Assembly (NCBI RefSeq): GCF_000003605.2
Contig: NW_003119425.1
Span: 658,437-722,436, forward strand
Direction: 5' to 3'
DNA: 64,000 nucleotides
From: Saccoglossus kowalevskii
Taxonomy: Eukaryota; Hemichordata; Enteropneusta; Harrimaniidae
Below are positions 27,607 to 42,009 of the stretch, piece by piece. Under the pieces are notes generated by a model that saw only the letters and a program-made list of their open reading frames with translations, was not told the DNA's origin and ran no database searches. Within the stretch, counting starts at the first letter, position 1. The number at the start of each line of letters is the position of its first letter. The position numbers and the translations under genes are program-made.

Positions 27607-28232
27607 CATAACAAAGTAATAAGTTTCGCGACATTCACATACCTCATTTTTACGCCTATGTATAGACGATAGTGGATTTTTAAAAAGTAACATTTAAAGG
27701 CCATAATAATAGATATGCTAATACAATGTAGTTGTGAGCAGACAGTTCCATGTAGTGTAGAAACTGAGCTGTCAGGTACACTAATGAGATTCAATTGTTC
27801 GATACCATGTCATTTACTTGCATTCGTTTGTGGGTTGCCGTTTTTTTTCAGAGAGAGTACAGAGAGTTTTTTAATATATTTTTTTGAAAAAAAATACAGT
27901 TTATGGAATTTCAAAGATCGTACGTGACATCAGTTCTTGGCTGTATTTTACATTAACCATTCTCTATTTAGAGCGTATGGTGTAATGTAATAGCTATGTA
28001 TTAGTTGTAGTTGTATTTGGTTTATAAACTTGTATTGTTGACATGTGATGTTTGATCTATGGTTATGTGAGTTATGTGCATGAACTTGTTTATTTGTGCT
28101 CCCATTAATGTATCCTAATTTTGAGTGATTTCTCCCGCGCAACTTTTACCGATCGCCAAAACATAATGATCAATTTGGCAGCACATAGCTGAGCACAAAA
28201 GTATAAGAGAAATCCCAATAAGTATACAACAG

Positions 28233-28253
28233 GCAGTGTTTTGGGAACACTGC
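28233..28253. repeat. small hairpin, array copy 2
   Basis: GCAGTGTT-TTGGG-AACACTGC. It sits at the same place after the GATCGCCAAAACA block as 21082-21100. Confidence 0.7.
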
Positions 28254-29999
28254 AACTATAATTTGTTTGAACAAATTAAAAAAAAAACAACAAAGTCTAG
28301 TTTTACTTGCAACTTTGAGGGTATCTAGGCCGGGCCTGGTTGACGCCGGGATATCTCCGTAAATTGTCATTTGATGGGCGATCAACGTACAGTCCTGTCA
28401 TTTAGTCTTAAATATGATGGTTTCTGTAAAAGAATGCACTATATGTCGCACACGCACAGGAGAGACAACATATACATTCCATTCCGGACAAGTCGTGTGG
28501 TACAAAAAAAAACTGATGTCATTTCCTTCCATGCGTCTGGTGACATTTACTCTTGAATAGTAAGTTATTGTGTCTGCTTGTAAACAATACAATTTATCTT
28601 TTCTTGGATATTTTACATGCGTCTATCTTCCAGTTAATTGATTATTTTATTTATATATATTTGTTTGCATTGCATTGTATTGCAGTTATTATTATTCGCT
28701 GTTAAATTAAAAGAACGCCAACAGATTAGAACAGAAACAAATATACGTTGAAATTGTTTTGGCAAGCTAGACACATTGTTTCTCACGTAATGCGCACAAG
28801 ATTGGCCTGCCAGACTATTATTAAAACGTTTTATTTGTCAAAAACATGACTAGAAACATTGCACTACAGACATGGTACAATATAATATCAATCGTTTATT
28901 GTCATCACTTCTTTGTCAATTTAACACAGGACTTCATTTGAAGGAAGGTGTGTGCAAGACGCCAGTTGTTCGAACCCATAATTACATTGTTGGAAGTCTT
29001 AGTGTTTATGCGAAATTAAGAGACAGCTAAATTGTATGTACAAAATGTATGTGATATTACAGTACTTGGATTAGTGCCATATTAAAGTTCACCATAACAG
29101 AAAAACACTCTACTTAAAGTTTTTGATTTGACAAAATACATTAGAGGTAACGTACAACACTGCAACATCGATATCAGCACTTCATTGTCAATTTAAGAGG
29201 TGACTTCATTTGAAAGAATGTGTTAGCAAAAGTTGGTTGGACCACAAAATACGTTTCTGTGAATCCTCTGAAATGGAGCGAGTTTTTGAGTTAGCTAAAC
29301 TTTTGGTATGTGACGGTACATTTATGAGATTGTGAAAAGAACCTACTTCATTTCTTTTTCCATGTTCAACTTTGCTGGAATAAACATGGAAGGATTATGC
29401 TCTCCTAATAATTACAGTCAAACGTACCTTCAAACGCATGATTTGAACTTGTAAACACAGCGTAACGCCTCGCCCCTGTAAGCACATGTGCTAATCTATG
29501 GACTGAAGTGAAATAAATACTGACAGGCCCTACAATAGTGGTATGTATGAATTAGCAGCAAATATTCATCTATCAAACTAGGAGTAAACGTGTGATGTAG
29601 TATATGTATATTCTTATCACACGTATTTCACGTATGTTGACGATACAATTGAGTCAAACAACAATATTGTGCTTACATATATAACAATTAATTGAGTCCG
29701 TAAACTATAACATAATTCAATATACTTTAAAAAAAATACATGTCAAGTGAATCTAACATTGTCGCACTTTTGTCTGAATTTGTTGTCGCCTTCCAGATTA
29801 CAAATGGCGATGTCAGTCTGATGGTTACACTTAAATATTGGGATCATTGAACAAAATCGTGGTTTGATTTTTTAAGTTTAGAGTGATAAAGTTTACAGAG
29901 CAAGATCAAATTACCTATCAGTGCCGAGTGTTTATCATTACCTAATAATATATCTTTTAATGTGAAATGGTGAATATCTATATAGTCAGTTGGGTCTTT

Positions 30000-30960
30000 A
30001 ATCCATTAAACAAAAAGTGACCAGAAATCTCTAATGCAATCGCATTCATAAAAAAAAAAATCTATTGTTTCCAGACTCGACTGGCAGAATGTGCACAGAG
30101 CCGTTTCTGTTTTCCTCATTTTAATGAAACTATAGTTTGTAGCTAAACAAACTATGAATGATTTTATATTGAAAGGCTTGCAATTTGGTTTCTTTGGTTA
30201 TTTTGAATGGTCTAGCAAATATTACATGCCATTCATTATCTGGCTCCCCTAAAATTGATTCCCATTTATGCATGATTTTACTTGGCATTTGTTTAATTCC
30301 ATTCACTAGACGGTTGAGGACGTTTTTGAAGGTTTTCCAGTGAAAATAAACTTGTCTAAATATGGATTTTTAACAAGTTCAAAATTTTTTCCTTCTTTTT
30401 CTATTTCATTTTCCATTTCTTTGGAATTGATAATAAAGTCGATTGGTATGTCATAAAATCACTTTTCAAGTTATATTGTTGTTGGAACTCTCCGTATGAC
30501 ATAAATGTTCCATCTGGCTTAACTAAATCATTAACGTAGTTTATTCCTTCGTTGTGCCACTTTGAAATAAATATAGTTTTGTTTCCTTTTTGAATTTCCC
30601 GGTTAAACCACAATGTTTGACCCAGACAGTCCTTTGCTGTCTTAATTTGTCTAGTACTATCTGTCACCCTGCTCCATATGTTCGTTATTTCCCACAGAAA
30701 GCAAAAAATATGTTAAACACTTGTTTCCATGGGCTGGAGCTTTGGGTTGAGAGAGACCTTTTTATCCAGGACATCTTCTGACTTTTAATTACGCTCGTTA
30801 TGTGTGGGATTTTCACTCCTCCAGAGTATATATTATTTACCAGAATGTTTTTACTAACCCTATCCCTCTTACCATTCCATACAAAATTATATAAATTCTT
30901 TTAACAATGTTGTGCTTTGTTACTATTGAAATGTTAGAGAATTTTCTTCTATGGGTATAA
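30000..30960 (-). mobile_element. L1/Tx1-like LINE, C-terminal remnant
   Basis: Minus-strand reading gives IYSGGVKIPHI and KMSWIKRSL, then LGQTLWFNREIQKGNK, SKWHNEGINYVNDLV and FMSYGEFQQQYNL, then WHVIFARPFKITKETKLQAF and YKIIHSLFSYKL. This order is the part downstream of the reverse transcriptase in Tx1/L1-type LINEs. It is broken by stops and frame changes, has no endonuclease or RT core, and is 5' truncated. Confidence 0.8.
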
Positions 30961-31244
30961 CAATCACATCGCATCGCTACCAACTAGACATAGTTAAGGC
31001 TTGTATTAACACATTCATAGGCTCAGGTGACAGGGTTATTGGCATGCAGCAATTGTAATTAATATCAGAACATTATATCTTTCTGTATGTCTATATTACA
31101 GATAATGAATATTTATTTAGTATATAATTGTCTGATCTAGATGAAATTTTGCATGTGTAATAATTTTATCTCTCTATGGGCCATGTTGCAAAAACAGCTC
31201 TGAACTAATTGTGGTTTCTGATTTGAACTGACTCAGGTGTGGAA

Positions 31245-31610
31245 TTATTTGAAAAGACGCACACCAAAGGAGACTTTTGATGAAATGAAAGAAACTTAAT
31301 ATGGCGATGATGCCCCATTATACGACCTGGCATCGTGAATTCAAACATGGCCGGAAATCTGTGGAAACAGCTCCAGACCTGGTCGTCCCCTTTCTACCAT
31401 TGATGAGGCATCTGTCCGTCAAGTTGAGGCAGCCATTTTGAAATATCGCATTACTGTTCGCCAAATAGCCCAAGAGGTCAAGATTAGTACAGGGTCTGTG
31501 GAAACTATCATTCATGACCATTTGCATATTCATAAGGCTAGATAGATTCCCAGGTTTCTCACACCTTTCCAGAAGCAAAAGTAGTGATGACAGATTTCGT
31601 GGCAAAGGGT
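31245..31610 (+). mobile_element. mariner-like transposase remnant, N-terminal half
   Basis: Plus-strand reading gives RRTPKETFDEMKET, then TTWHREFKHGRKSVET, GRPLSTIDEASVRQVEAAIL, YRITVRQIAQEVKI and STGSVETIIHDHL, and ends with a WIPRFLTPFQK-like piece. This is the paired helix-turn-helix DNA-binding half of mariner transposases (Mos1-type KRGRTSIEDEPRSGRP, VREIAEATGIS). At least two frame shifts and a stop (ETstopYGDDAP) interrupt it. The catalytic D,D34D half is not recognised, so it is dead. Confidence 0.85.
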
Positions 31611-32229
31611 ACCACAATTACAGGAGACTATTACGCTTCACATTGATGAAATCAAGTGCAGCTATCAAAATCAAGCAGCGGTCCACAACTCGCATGTCGC
31701 CAGATCAGATGCAGAAACAGTTTTCAAAAATATAGGGGTGGTGGCTAATGTTCATGTTTGTTGTTCAAGCTTGTGATTACACTGATTCCTCCGATACTGG
31801 ATTTTCATAGTAGCGATCATGCATGTAGGCCGTCAATACGCAAATATAATTTCAAACTCCTCGAGGGGAGTTGAGCCGTGTCATAAACGACAAAGTAGGC
31901 AAACGACATTATGATCGGTATTTTATCTTACAAAAGTGTAGATCAGTATTACTGCAAGCATGTAATTTTGTCAGAATTGCTGCAATCAATTTTAGTCAGT
32001 ATATATTCAATTACGATGGCTGAATATATCACATCTGACCCTGGTATTTGACTGCTTACTTCAAAGTATAATAATATAATTTATTTGACACGGAATATAC
32101 CACTGTTTTTATAATTTTCCATTACGTTGGTAAAATTTTTGAAATTTCATAACTTATATCATTCAAATAATATTATCGCCTACGTGTTTATGATTATTGG
32201 AAGTATGTCAATAATTTGTTATGAGGGGC

Positions 32230-32720
32230 GGTCGTTGCCAAACGAATATATTGCTTTATCAGAGTAATAGTTTTGAAGCAGTAATGATAACACACTGCGC
32301 GCAATTAATTCTACGTTCACACATCTGCGTGACAACACGAGGTAGCCCTAGGGAATTTAGTAGGTGCTACTTAAGAAGAGACAGTGCGCTAGAAAAAATG
32401 CATATGCTGAAGGGTTAATACGAGACGATGTGTATTCTGTATATAGTGTTGTCGACATTATCCCAATCTTTAGGTCCTTATTTTCCATATAGTGTGACCG
32501 GCAGAGAGAAAGAAAAACTCGGGTAAGAGATGGAGATACAAATAGAACAAAACGACCCCATCAATCTTTCAATGAATAGTTTAGCATGCTTATGTCATGT
32601 GACGTTCAATTAAATCTGCATTAACTGGATCCAATATTGTGGATTCTCGTGTATAATGATGACACAAACAATGGCTACATCTAAAAATATGGTATTGATA
32701 TTTCATAAATATATATTATA
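32230..32720 (+). repeat. array block W, further copy
   Basis: Matches 25060-26200 through AGGTGCTACTTAAGAAG and AATACGAGACGATG. It ends with the same TGTGACGT-CAATTAA region, with a shorter middle. Confidence 0.7.
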
Positions 32721-33124
32721 CGCTCCACACAAAATATGTGGTAATTATAGAATTTAACCAAACATTTCATTAAAAACTAACTATATGTATTCATTTAAAA
32801 TTGATTAACAATGCCAGACTGACTGGCGTCCTTAGTGATTGACAGCTAGAATGTGATAAAGTGAGCGTAATTCTGACGCCTAGTTAAGTCATGTATAGTC
32901 ATAGTATATAAGATCAACGTTTGTCTGGTTAATTTATTAAAAGCAGTGTGACTGACCTGAAATTGTCAACTGTCGCCAAATTCATAATCATATTGAATAT
33001 TATGTTAATATGATGATGAAAATGTAGCTGTTATTATAATGATTTAGAATTTCAACAACAATGACTAACTAGTAACTAAACAACTAACTAGTTTGCACAC
33101 ATGTATGTTATTTCAACTTGTGTC

Positions 33125-33268
33125 ATGCAAAAACTAAAGCGTTATAAACGTAACAAGATCATATCCAAATACCTAGAAAATGTTACTGATCATACTGGCA
33201 ACGAAATTAACTTTTCTAATAAATTCTGCCCTCTAATGACGAAGCACTCGTATGACGTAAATATGTGA
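33125..33268 (+). other. open frame conserved in two array copies, copy 2
   Basis: 47 codons from ATG to TGA (MQKLKRYKRNKIISKYLENV at the start, SYDVNM at the end). Lysine-rich start, no signal peptide or membrane segment. Related to 27367-27504. Confidence 0.25.
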
Positions 33269-33306
33269 CTAGAAGGCCGTGCAAAATACGTTATCGTTTT
33301 GTTCTT

Positions 33307-33371
33307 TAGTCGTCCATCCATGGACATTATGTTGTATGATATTTTACTATTTTCTAGATGATGGACGACTA
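33307..33371. repeat. inverted repeat, array copy 2
   Basis: The same TAGTCGTCCAT/ATGGACGACTA arms (33307-33317, 33361-33371), kept perfect while the spacer has changed. Confidence 0.75.
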
Positions 33372-36300
33372 CATAACCTGAAAAGTGATAAATTTCGCGA
33401 CATTCGCATACGTCATTTTGACGTCACAGAAGCGTTCTATCATAAGAGTTGTGTATTTAACATTTAAGGTAGAGATTCAGTTTACCTGACAGGTATTTTA
33501 ATTAGTAAACTAGAAAACCAAGATGACCTCCCTTGTCTACAAATCTATGTATCTTCGGAAAGCATATTGCATGAATTCTAAAATGTTGTTAGTATTATTT
33601 GTATGGAATATGCACAATTTTTTTTTTGTCATAAATAGCTTTGAAACAATGCTATTGTTTTCTATAAACATTTACGGGTACATATGTTTACTATGAAGAA
33701 AGTGCCGTCTTGACAACTGTCTACCAGTTGTCAGTTTCACTACTTTAAGTTAATGCATAAATTACCACCCAGGCTAGTTGTCTTTACGATTGTTGTAACA
33801 CTGTTCAACCAAAAACAATGCCCCGACGGCGTTTTGAAGATAAACACATTGTCAATCATTTGTGAAAATTTCAAAACAAAAGGTCAAAGCGTCTAGGATC
33901 TATTTATTTTTTAAATTCTGAGATGTGCACTAAAAAGAAGCTGAGATAATTTCTAATTTGCATAACAATTCACTCAGTAAGAAGTTTGCTAATGTTCATA
34001 TTTAAAATGACTGTAACAGTTCCAAATTTAAATTTATTATCGTTTTGTAAAAAGTTAAATATAGTGCATAAAAAGGAGATCACGTCATTTTTTTCACCAT
34101 GTTTCTTTTTTACTATTTATGTACAGCTTTGCTATGCATTCAAAAGAGATAATGTTCGCACCTGTTATCTATATTTTAAAATCGTCTTTTGAGTATGTTC
34201 CACTAATCACAACTCTACAAAATTATAACAGTCTATAGCCAAGACTGTTTGAATAATAAAAAGCCAACAAAAAAAAAGTTCACTCCCAAGTGCCCACGAA
34301 CCTCTATGCTATTACGATGTACTTTTCAGCGGAGAGTTCTATGTAGTGTAGAAACGGAGCTGTCAGGCACACTAATGAGATTTTGCCGGGGTTTCTGATT
34401 CTATTTGGATTCTCTCTCGATTGTTCGATAATGTGACATACTTGCATGCTTTGTGTGTGTCGCCGTTTGCTTCAATTCACGGAGAGTTTTTAAATATATT
34501 TTTGAAAAAATACAGTTCATGGAATGTCAAAGACCGTACGGGGCATCAGTTCTTGGCTGTATTTTTCATCAATTATTCTCTGTTTAGAGCATGTGGTGTA
34601 ATACATTAGCGATTATATAGTAGTTGTATTTGTATTGTTGACATGTGATGTTTGATTGTTCGATCCAAGGTTATGTGAATTATGTTGGATTATAAACTTG
34701 TTTATTTGTGCTCCCAATTATGTATCCTAATTGTGGGTGATTTCTCCCGAGTAATTTTCTTTGTGAACCTCAATTTAGTTGATTTGTCTTAAATATGCAC
34801 ATTACATGTTACTGATCGCCAAGACATTATGGTCATTTTGACAGCACATAGCTAGGTACCAAATTATTATGCGGAATTCTAAAACGTTTTTGTGAACACT
34901 GCTAATATATTTGCTTTTTGAACAAACGACCAAAACACAGTCTAGCTTAAATCACTAAAGCGCTGTAACTTGTTATTTTATAGAGATATTGCCGCACAGC
35001 CCTGTCATGTGGTCTCAAACATGATTCTGGTTTCTATGGCAAACAGGCACTATATGTCAGCACTTGCACTTGCGATTGGCACATTAAAAAATAAAGGCAA
35101 CAGTTACATTCAATATCCAGACATGTCGACTGGTACATAAACAATTTGAAAATGTGTAGTTTAACTCATGTCAAGTCATTCACTTTATTCAATGTGGCTA
35201 TTGACATTTATTGTTGAATATTAAGTTATTGTGCTTGCATGTAAATAAAGAAATAAGTGATGAAATGATGGTGTTACTTCTTTTTTATGACAATCACTGC
35301 ATATCCTTCGTATACAATTTCCTATTTTTTTAAATCAATGTATTTTACATCCTCTATCTTACTTGGCTATTGTTTTTATATTCAGTCCACATTTATTATT
35401 CACATGTCACATAAACGTTAACAGATTAATACAGAAAAAAAATATAGATTGGAAATGTGTTGGCAGACCAGCCGCATTAGTTTTCATTGTAAGGGGAACG
35501 AAAGCTTATGGCAAACTCAAGGTCAACCGAAAACAGTCACTACTACTAAAACGTTTTCAATTGTCAACGAACATGACTAGAAACATTGTTACAGTACTAC
35601 ACGGTACAAAATAATATCCAACGTTTATTGTCAGCACTTCGTTATCAAAATACGTTATTAGAAGTCCTTCATAGCTTCAGTGTTTTTTTGCGAGTTTTAG
35701 AGACAGCTAAAGTGTATGTATATGATATTACAGTACCTGCATAATCACTGTATTGCAAACAAGTATAGCGACTCGTTATTCAAGATTTAATCCGGCGTAC
35801 TGAACAGCTATTGATACTCGATACTCGAAACAGGGAATTCGAAGAAAAGGGAGAAATCAATAAAAATCTTACAAACATGAGATTAGAAAGAGAGACTAAA
35901 ACGCCATTTCAATCCCCTGCAACTCCTAGTTGCCATAGTTATGAGTGAACATTGCCTTACGGAGTCACAAATAGAAAGAAATACAATAAACGTGTTATTT
36001 TTCTTTAATAACAATATGGCCCAAGGCGGTGTTAATTTCAATCGTCCCTTGGATGTCTTCCGCTTTGCAGCAATAGAGGGTATTTCTAAAAATGTTTCCA
36101 AAAATGTCATTCATATCGTATGTCCCACACAACACCATTGCAGCTAACACAATTAGCCACATTAATTATGCAGTTCTTCTTTTACAATGTAGATGAAGCG
36201 TCATAAGCAATGTTGAGCTTTGTTATCGTGGATGCGTTGATGTCTTCTTGTCTAACATGTGGATATAATCTCATCGCATCGCCGCCACAAACTGAATGCA

Positions 36301-36391
36301 CGGGTTTACAGCATCGTGTGTCATGTACATATCGTTATTGCATGTAGCATTTGTTATTAATATTTTTTTTCTTCACGTATACTTATATCAC

Positions 36392-36393
<2 letters not shown>

Positions 36394-36466
<73 letters not shown>
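36394..36466. repeat. (TA)n microsatellite
   Basis: About 73 bases of pure TA repeat. The open frame over it is an artefact. Confidence 0.98.
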
Positions 36467-36467
<1 letters not shown>

Positions 36468-39400
36468 CCATATTTTACGGCGAGATTCTTTAATTTCATA
36501 GTTTGTTTAGCGCAGAAATATAAACTAATACGTTCGCAAAATGTTATTCATGTCAGTGGTTGCCTAATGCAAGCTGCAAATGTTGTGTATTATAGATTGG
36601 CGACATAAAATATCACTCATATGACAAATAACATCGATATCTAAAATAAAGAATTCTGGTTATCAGAATTACCTTAACAGGTGTTATTGCATATAGCCGC
36701 CGTGATTTGAGTTTGGATACAACTGCTTGGTATATGTCCGATTGTATGAATTTTAAAAAATGTCATTCAATCTTTCTACATTTGTCTAAATTACAGGAGT
36801 GGTGGCTAATGTGCATGTGAAGTATTGCATCATGTAATGTTGTTCATACACAGAAAGAAGTGCCATTATGACGTTACAATTCTTGAAAATTACGAAAAAT
36901 AATTTTATGCATCAAATATATGTAATAAATGAGCCGTGTTATTGTAATATTTAAATCTCTTTTTGGGTCTGGTATCGGTTCTTTGTGTTGTGTTTTTGGG
37001 TTTGTATATTTCCCTGGCTGACTATTGTGTACAAATTTACGGTTGGGTAAGTAATTTTCTTTAATTTTTGAATGACAAATGAAGCGCGTAATTTATTTCA
37101 CATAACGCAAAAATATATCAAACCAAGACAACCACAGCTATTATTGTGAAACAAAAAACATTCAATCTGTATCAATATTACTATTGCATGATAAACTATT
37201 CGATTTTAGTATTCAAGCATTACGATGTCATTTTAAGGTGCATGAAATCCTAGTTTGACGTCATATTATAGGCCCGCTTGCCGAATAGCTCGCCTGATCG
37301 ATTAGAGGTAGAGCGCATACGAAGAGATACATATGCTGATAGGTCAATACTAGATCATGAATTATCTTTATCTAGTGTTGACGAAAAGATACAAATAGAC
37401 CAAATCAAATTCATCACTTTTCTACTCGTCCAACAATATTTTCAGTTCCTCTGATCTGGTATATCAGCGGTGTCATTTACACAGCAAATAAGTCGACATT
37501 AAAGTTGTTTTTGTTCGTGTCAGTCAGGATTTCGTCCAATATCAATGGGGATGATTAGATGACAACATCTTATAATACCTAATTGCGATTGCGTGAATAT
37601 ATCCCATTTACTCCCCATACATAATATGCCGTAATTATGGAATTTAACGAAACAAGTTTCTCTATTGATTAATTAAAACATGCCAAATATGGCCTTTGTA
37701 GTTATTGAAGAAAACTATTCAAATATGTCGAAATGATTGTTAGATTGAGATACATAAGCATTATTATTGTACTCGTTCCTTCTTATTCAACTTCAGTATG
37801 TTTTCTGCACGTCTGTTTTGAGAGAAAAAACTAAAACTAAAACATATTTACGAGAGAAACACTCACATACTTCACTTGGGAAAAAAATATATTTTCACAC
37901 AATTCACATGCAGAGCTAACTAAAAATATACAACATGTAGGTGTTCAAATGCCATCTTTACTGTGAAATACAGGTGTAAATATAAGCGCCCACGAACCTA
38001 GGTCTCATCCCTAAATTATTCATAAAATGTTTTGCAATTTCTAAAAACTAAAGTGTCGGTGTCTAATGTTCATGTGAATATACAATTAAAAGGGATTAAG
38101 TATTGTACGTGTCGTGTTCGTTGTTGGTGTGTGTGATTACATTGATCCCTCCTGCACTAGTCAATGGAGCGACCTAGCATATAGGCTGCCAATGCGTAAA
38201 TATATCACAAATTCATCAAATTCCTTGAGGGGCGTTGAGCTATGCCATAAACGACACAGACATGTTCCGGTAACATGTAGGTATCGGTGCATGTGTGTGG
38301 ATTTGCATCACTGAAAGCAGTGTGGTGTCACTTTCGCTGAAAATTCTCACTAGGAAAAACACATCTAAAAATACGCTACTTCTACTAAATCCATTGCCAT
38401 GCAAAAATAATGCCATTAAATTGCTATATCGAACGGTTGTTGCCACCCGAAAGAATTACTTTTTTGGAGTAACAGTCTTGAAGCTGTAATTCATTATGAT
38501 AACAAACTGTGTAAAATGTATACGACATGCACACACCTGTATGATATTACGGCTATCCGGGGTTTCCCTTGGCAATCTATAATGTGCCCCAGCGTACAAG
38601 TAGAGATGCTTATGCTTCCAGATTAATCTATATTCAGAGTTATGGGGGAACCAGAAATGTAATTGCATGTTTAACATTATGGGAGTGTTTGCAAATCTTT
38701 TGCAATCTGGGCAGTCGCTGGGTTGGCGTGTTGGTATGTCTTGTGTATATACCTGGTAGCGTCGCTTATTTGTAGGCTTCGAATACACACTGACAAACCT
38801 CACTGACGATGCTGAACGTAAACACGTAAATTGCAATTGCAATTGTGGTTATTTGAAGACTGTGCACGCTTTCTGACATACTAAACTGGTCACCAAATTT
38901 AACAAGTATCTCCGCTTTTCACACTGATCACCGGCGTGAGCGTTGGCAAGCCTAAATAAGTTTCGATTGTATACAGAGCCACCAGTGGTTATACCCGGAT
39001 CCACGCGTCGGGTTTCGAAAATATTCTAAATATTTAGGTCCTTAATATGTATACAGTGCGAGCGGCAGTAAGTAGTAGTATTTTATTATTTTATTAGTTC
39101 TTGTAATCTGCTATATTTACAGGCCCAGGTTGTGTGGCGTGCACTCAAGTCGGCATTAAAGTTGCACTGGTTTGTGTCAGTTATGATGGATTCTTGAAAT
39201 TTCAATGTTAAATAAAACTACAGTGAAGACGGTAAGATATTTCATTAAAATATTTTACTCTCTCCACACATAATGTATGTGGTGATTATACGATTTAACC
39301 AAACTTTTCCCTGCAACTCTCTCTACTGAATACGCTAATATTAGCTATGTACCATGTATTTATTAAAAAAATGAACACTGCCAGACTGTCTGGCGCCTTT

Positions 39401-42009
39401 GGTGACAGACAGTTAGATTGAGATAAATTCACCAAAATCCCCCGACCCATTAAGTCATATGAATAGTCCTAGTATATATAGAACAGTTGTTATTCCCGGT
39501 TAGATTTATTTCTTACTAATTCTACCTTTCAATATGTCTCAGGTTGGGCTTTAATTTACCAAGTGTGTTGTGTGTTTAAAGATGGATTTCTACAATATTT
39601 TATGAATTAAATTATGTTGCCAAAACACAGGTTCCCTAATGGTGAATTGTGTTTTCAAAGTTCCTGTTCCCAATAGTAGGTTGAAATAATTCTGTTTTCC
39701 TAAAATTCATCATTAAGATTTGTACATGTATAGAAAAACCACTATGAAACAAATCTTAATTTTGAGCACTGCCTTAGCATATATAAGTGGACACTATATA
39801 AAACACAATCATCTATTAATCTGGTACTTCATTATGTACCATGTTTCTGTCCAGAGTAATATATCTAATGTCATTAATTTGTTATAGGAATCTATTTTGA
39901 AAAGCAAATGGATTGAGTAATGGCTTAGAAGCTGCAGTGGTAACATATAGTGTGGGGCTAATACGACGTGTGCACAGCGTCATGACATGCAGCTTTTTTT
40001 TGTTTCTCTTGGACAATTATAAGGCGCCACTCCGGGAGAGGCATCTCGAGAAAAGAGGTGCATAATAATGCTTGAGGGTCAGTGCCAGGCGATAGTTAAT
40101 CTTTATCGTGTGTTGCCGAAATTATTCCAAATCTTTATAGTTCTCATTTCCAATATAGCTCGGTATAGTTAGAGATAATGATGAAAAATATCACAAAACA
40201 AAGTCAACAATTTTTACCAATTAGTAATCCTATATTTTCGGGGCTTTTAATTTATGTGCGTACAATTACGTGGCATTTGCGGCTGTAATTGTTCGTTAAT
40301 GTTATTATGGATTATGTTAATATTAAAGCAAAACGAATGAACAGAATTTATATTTCATAAATATATATATTATGTTTCCACGCACAAAAAATGCCGTGAT
40401 TATTTCATGTAACCAAACAATTTATTACAACTTTCTCTACTGATCAATAAAAAAAATAGATGCTAGATATGCCCCATGTAGATATTAAAAAATCATTCAC
40501 TTATGTCAGGCAGACTGGCGCCTTGGATTACTGATAGTGAGCATGATCATAACAATCTCTTTAGTCATAACAGAATAGTCATACATTTGGTTTGTCGTTT
40601 TCTTCGGTAAATTATTAAAATCGCCAGCATTGTTGCTACTTAAAATACAATTTGTCAATTATACGTCCATGTTTGACCCCATATTGTGTAGTTATAAAAT
40701 GATAAAGAATATTGTAACTTTATTAATAAATCATAATAATTGTGTATAAATGTAGTGACATGTTATATAAAGACTTCACTAGATATGTTGTTGTATTGGA
40801 GAAGTCGTCGGATTGTTCATTGCAGTGTAGATGTTCAAATCGAGCTGTCAGGTACACTAATGCGATTATGCCCGAAGGCTTTTCTTCGATTCTGAATGCT
40901 ATATTAGACATGTCTCTCCCAATTGTTCAATAGCATATACTATTGAATGCATGTACGTATGTATGTCTGTCGCAATTTTTGTCCAATTCAGTTAAAAAAC
41001 CAGTTTCAACACATTTAAAAATAAAATATATTACTTACAATCAGTAAGTATAAGTGATGGCTATGAACGACGAATAAACTATTATAAAATCCGCATATCG
41101 GTGTTATGGATTTCTATTTGAACTGGACGTTCTCGCTCTTCTCGAAAAATGTTGCATCACTTCTCGGCTGTATACCTAAGAATCCATTTACCTATAATTC
41201 ATTAATTTAATGTAATGCCTTGGCCATACTTTTTAATTGCAGTTGCCGTTATGTCCATAAACTTGTATTTTAAACCATTTGATCCACAGTTGAAAAAGTT
41301 ATTTTCGCTTTAGAGCTAAATAATGTGTGACCCTACATTTTGTAAATTTAAATATATCCCGATTTTGGTAATGTCGGTTAGTTTATCACGAATTCCGTAG
41401 AACGTTTTCTTCCCATCCATTTATCGTACATACGAGAAGTAAGGCAGTATTGCTGAGTTTCTGGTGTAAATATGCTTGTTGTATGTTGGACACATTGGTC
41501 ACTTTGGCAGCACGTGGCTGGGAAGACATCTATTACGAGAAATCATAGCAGCTATGCACCGGTCAGTAAACATGTCAGCGTGAAGTATTATTGGTCAGTG
41601 AAATTTTGAATAAGTAATTGCCAATGGATATGCGTTTATTGGTTGTATTTTAGTTATATAGTTACTTGCTCGTTGTAATCGATTTCAACTGGTAAATAGA
41701 TTGTTTTCGAGCCAGTGACGTCCATTCTTACGTTTTCTTGTATTTCGTAACAAGTTCAATCATTTATACACCGAGTAATCCTTTTACGCAATTACTGCGG
41801 TGGCTAATGTTTGGAAGAAGCTCATTATCTCGCTCGCAATTACATAGACAGAAGACAGCAATTATCCATCTTGAATGACCCTATCTATCTTAATAGCTGG
41901 GGTGTCATTAACACGGTAAAAAACTTCGCATTACCTAATACTATAAAACGTTCACCAATACCAAAGGCATCTTGTCTACTAAATGTGTTTTCCTGAATAA
42001 GTGCTTAAA

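Noticed and set aside
36296-36493. Frame with a long Tyr-Ile run
   Set aside because: It is a translation of the (TA)n microsatellite.
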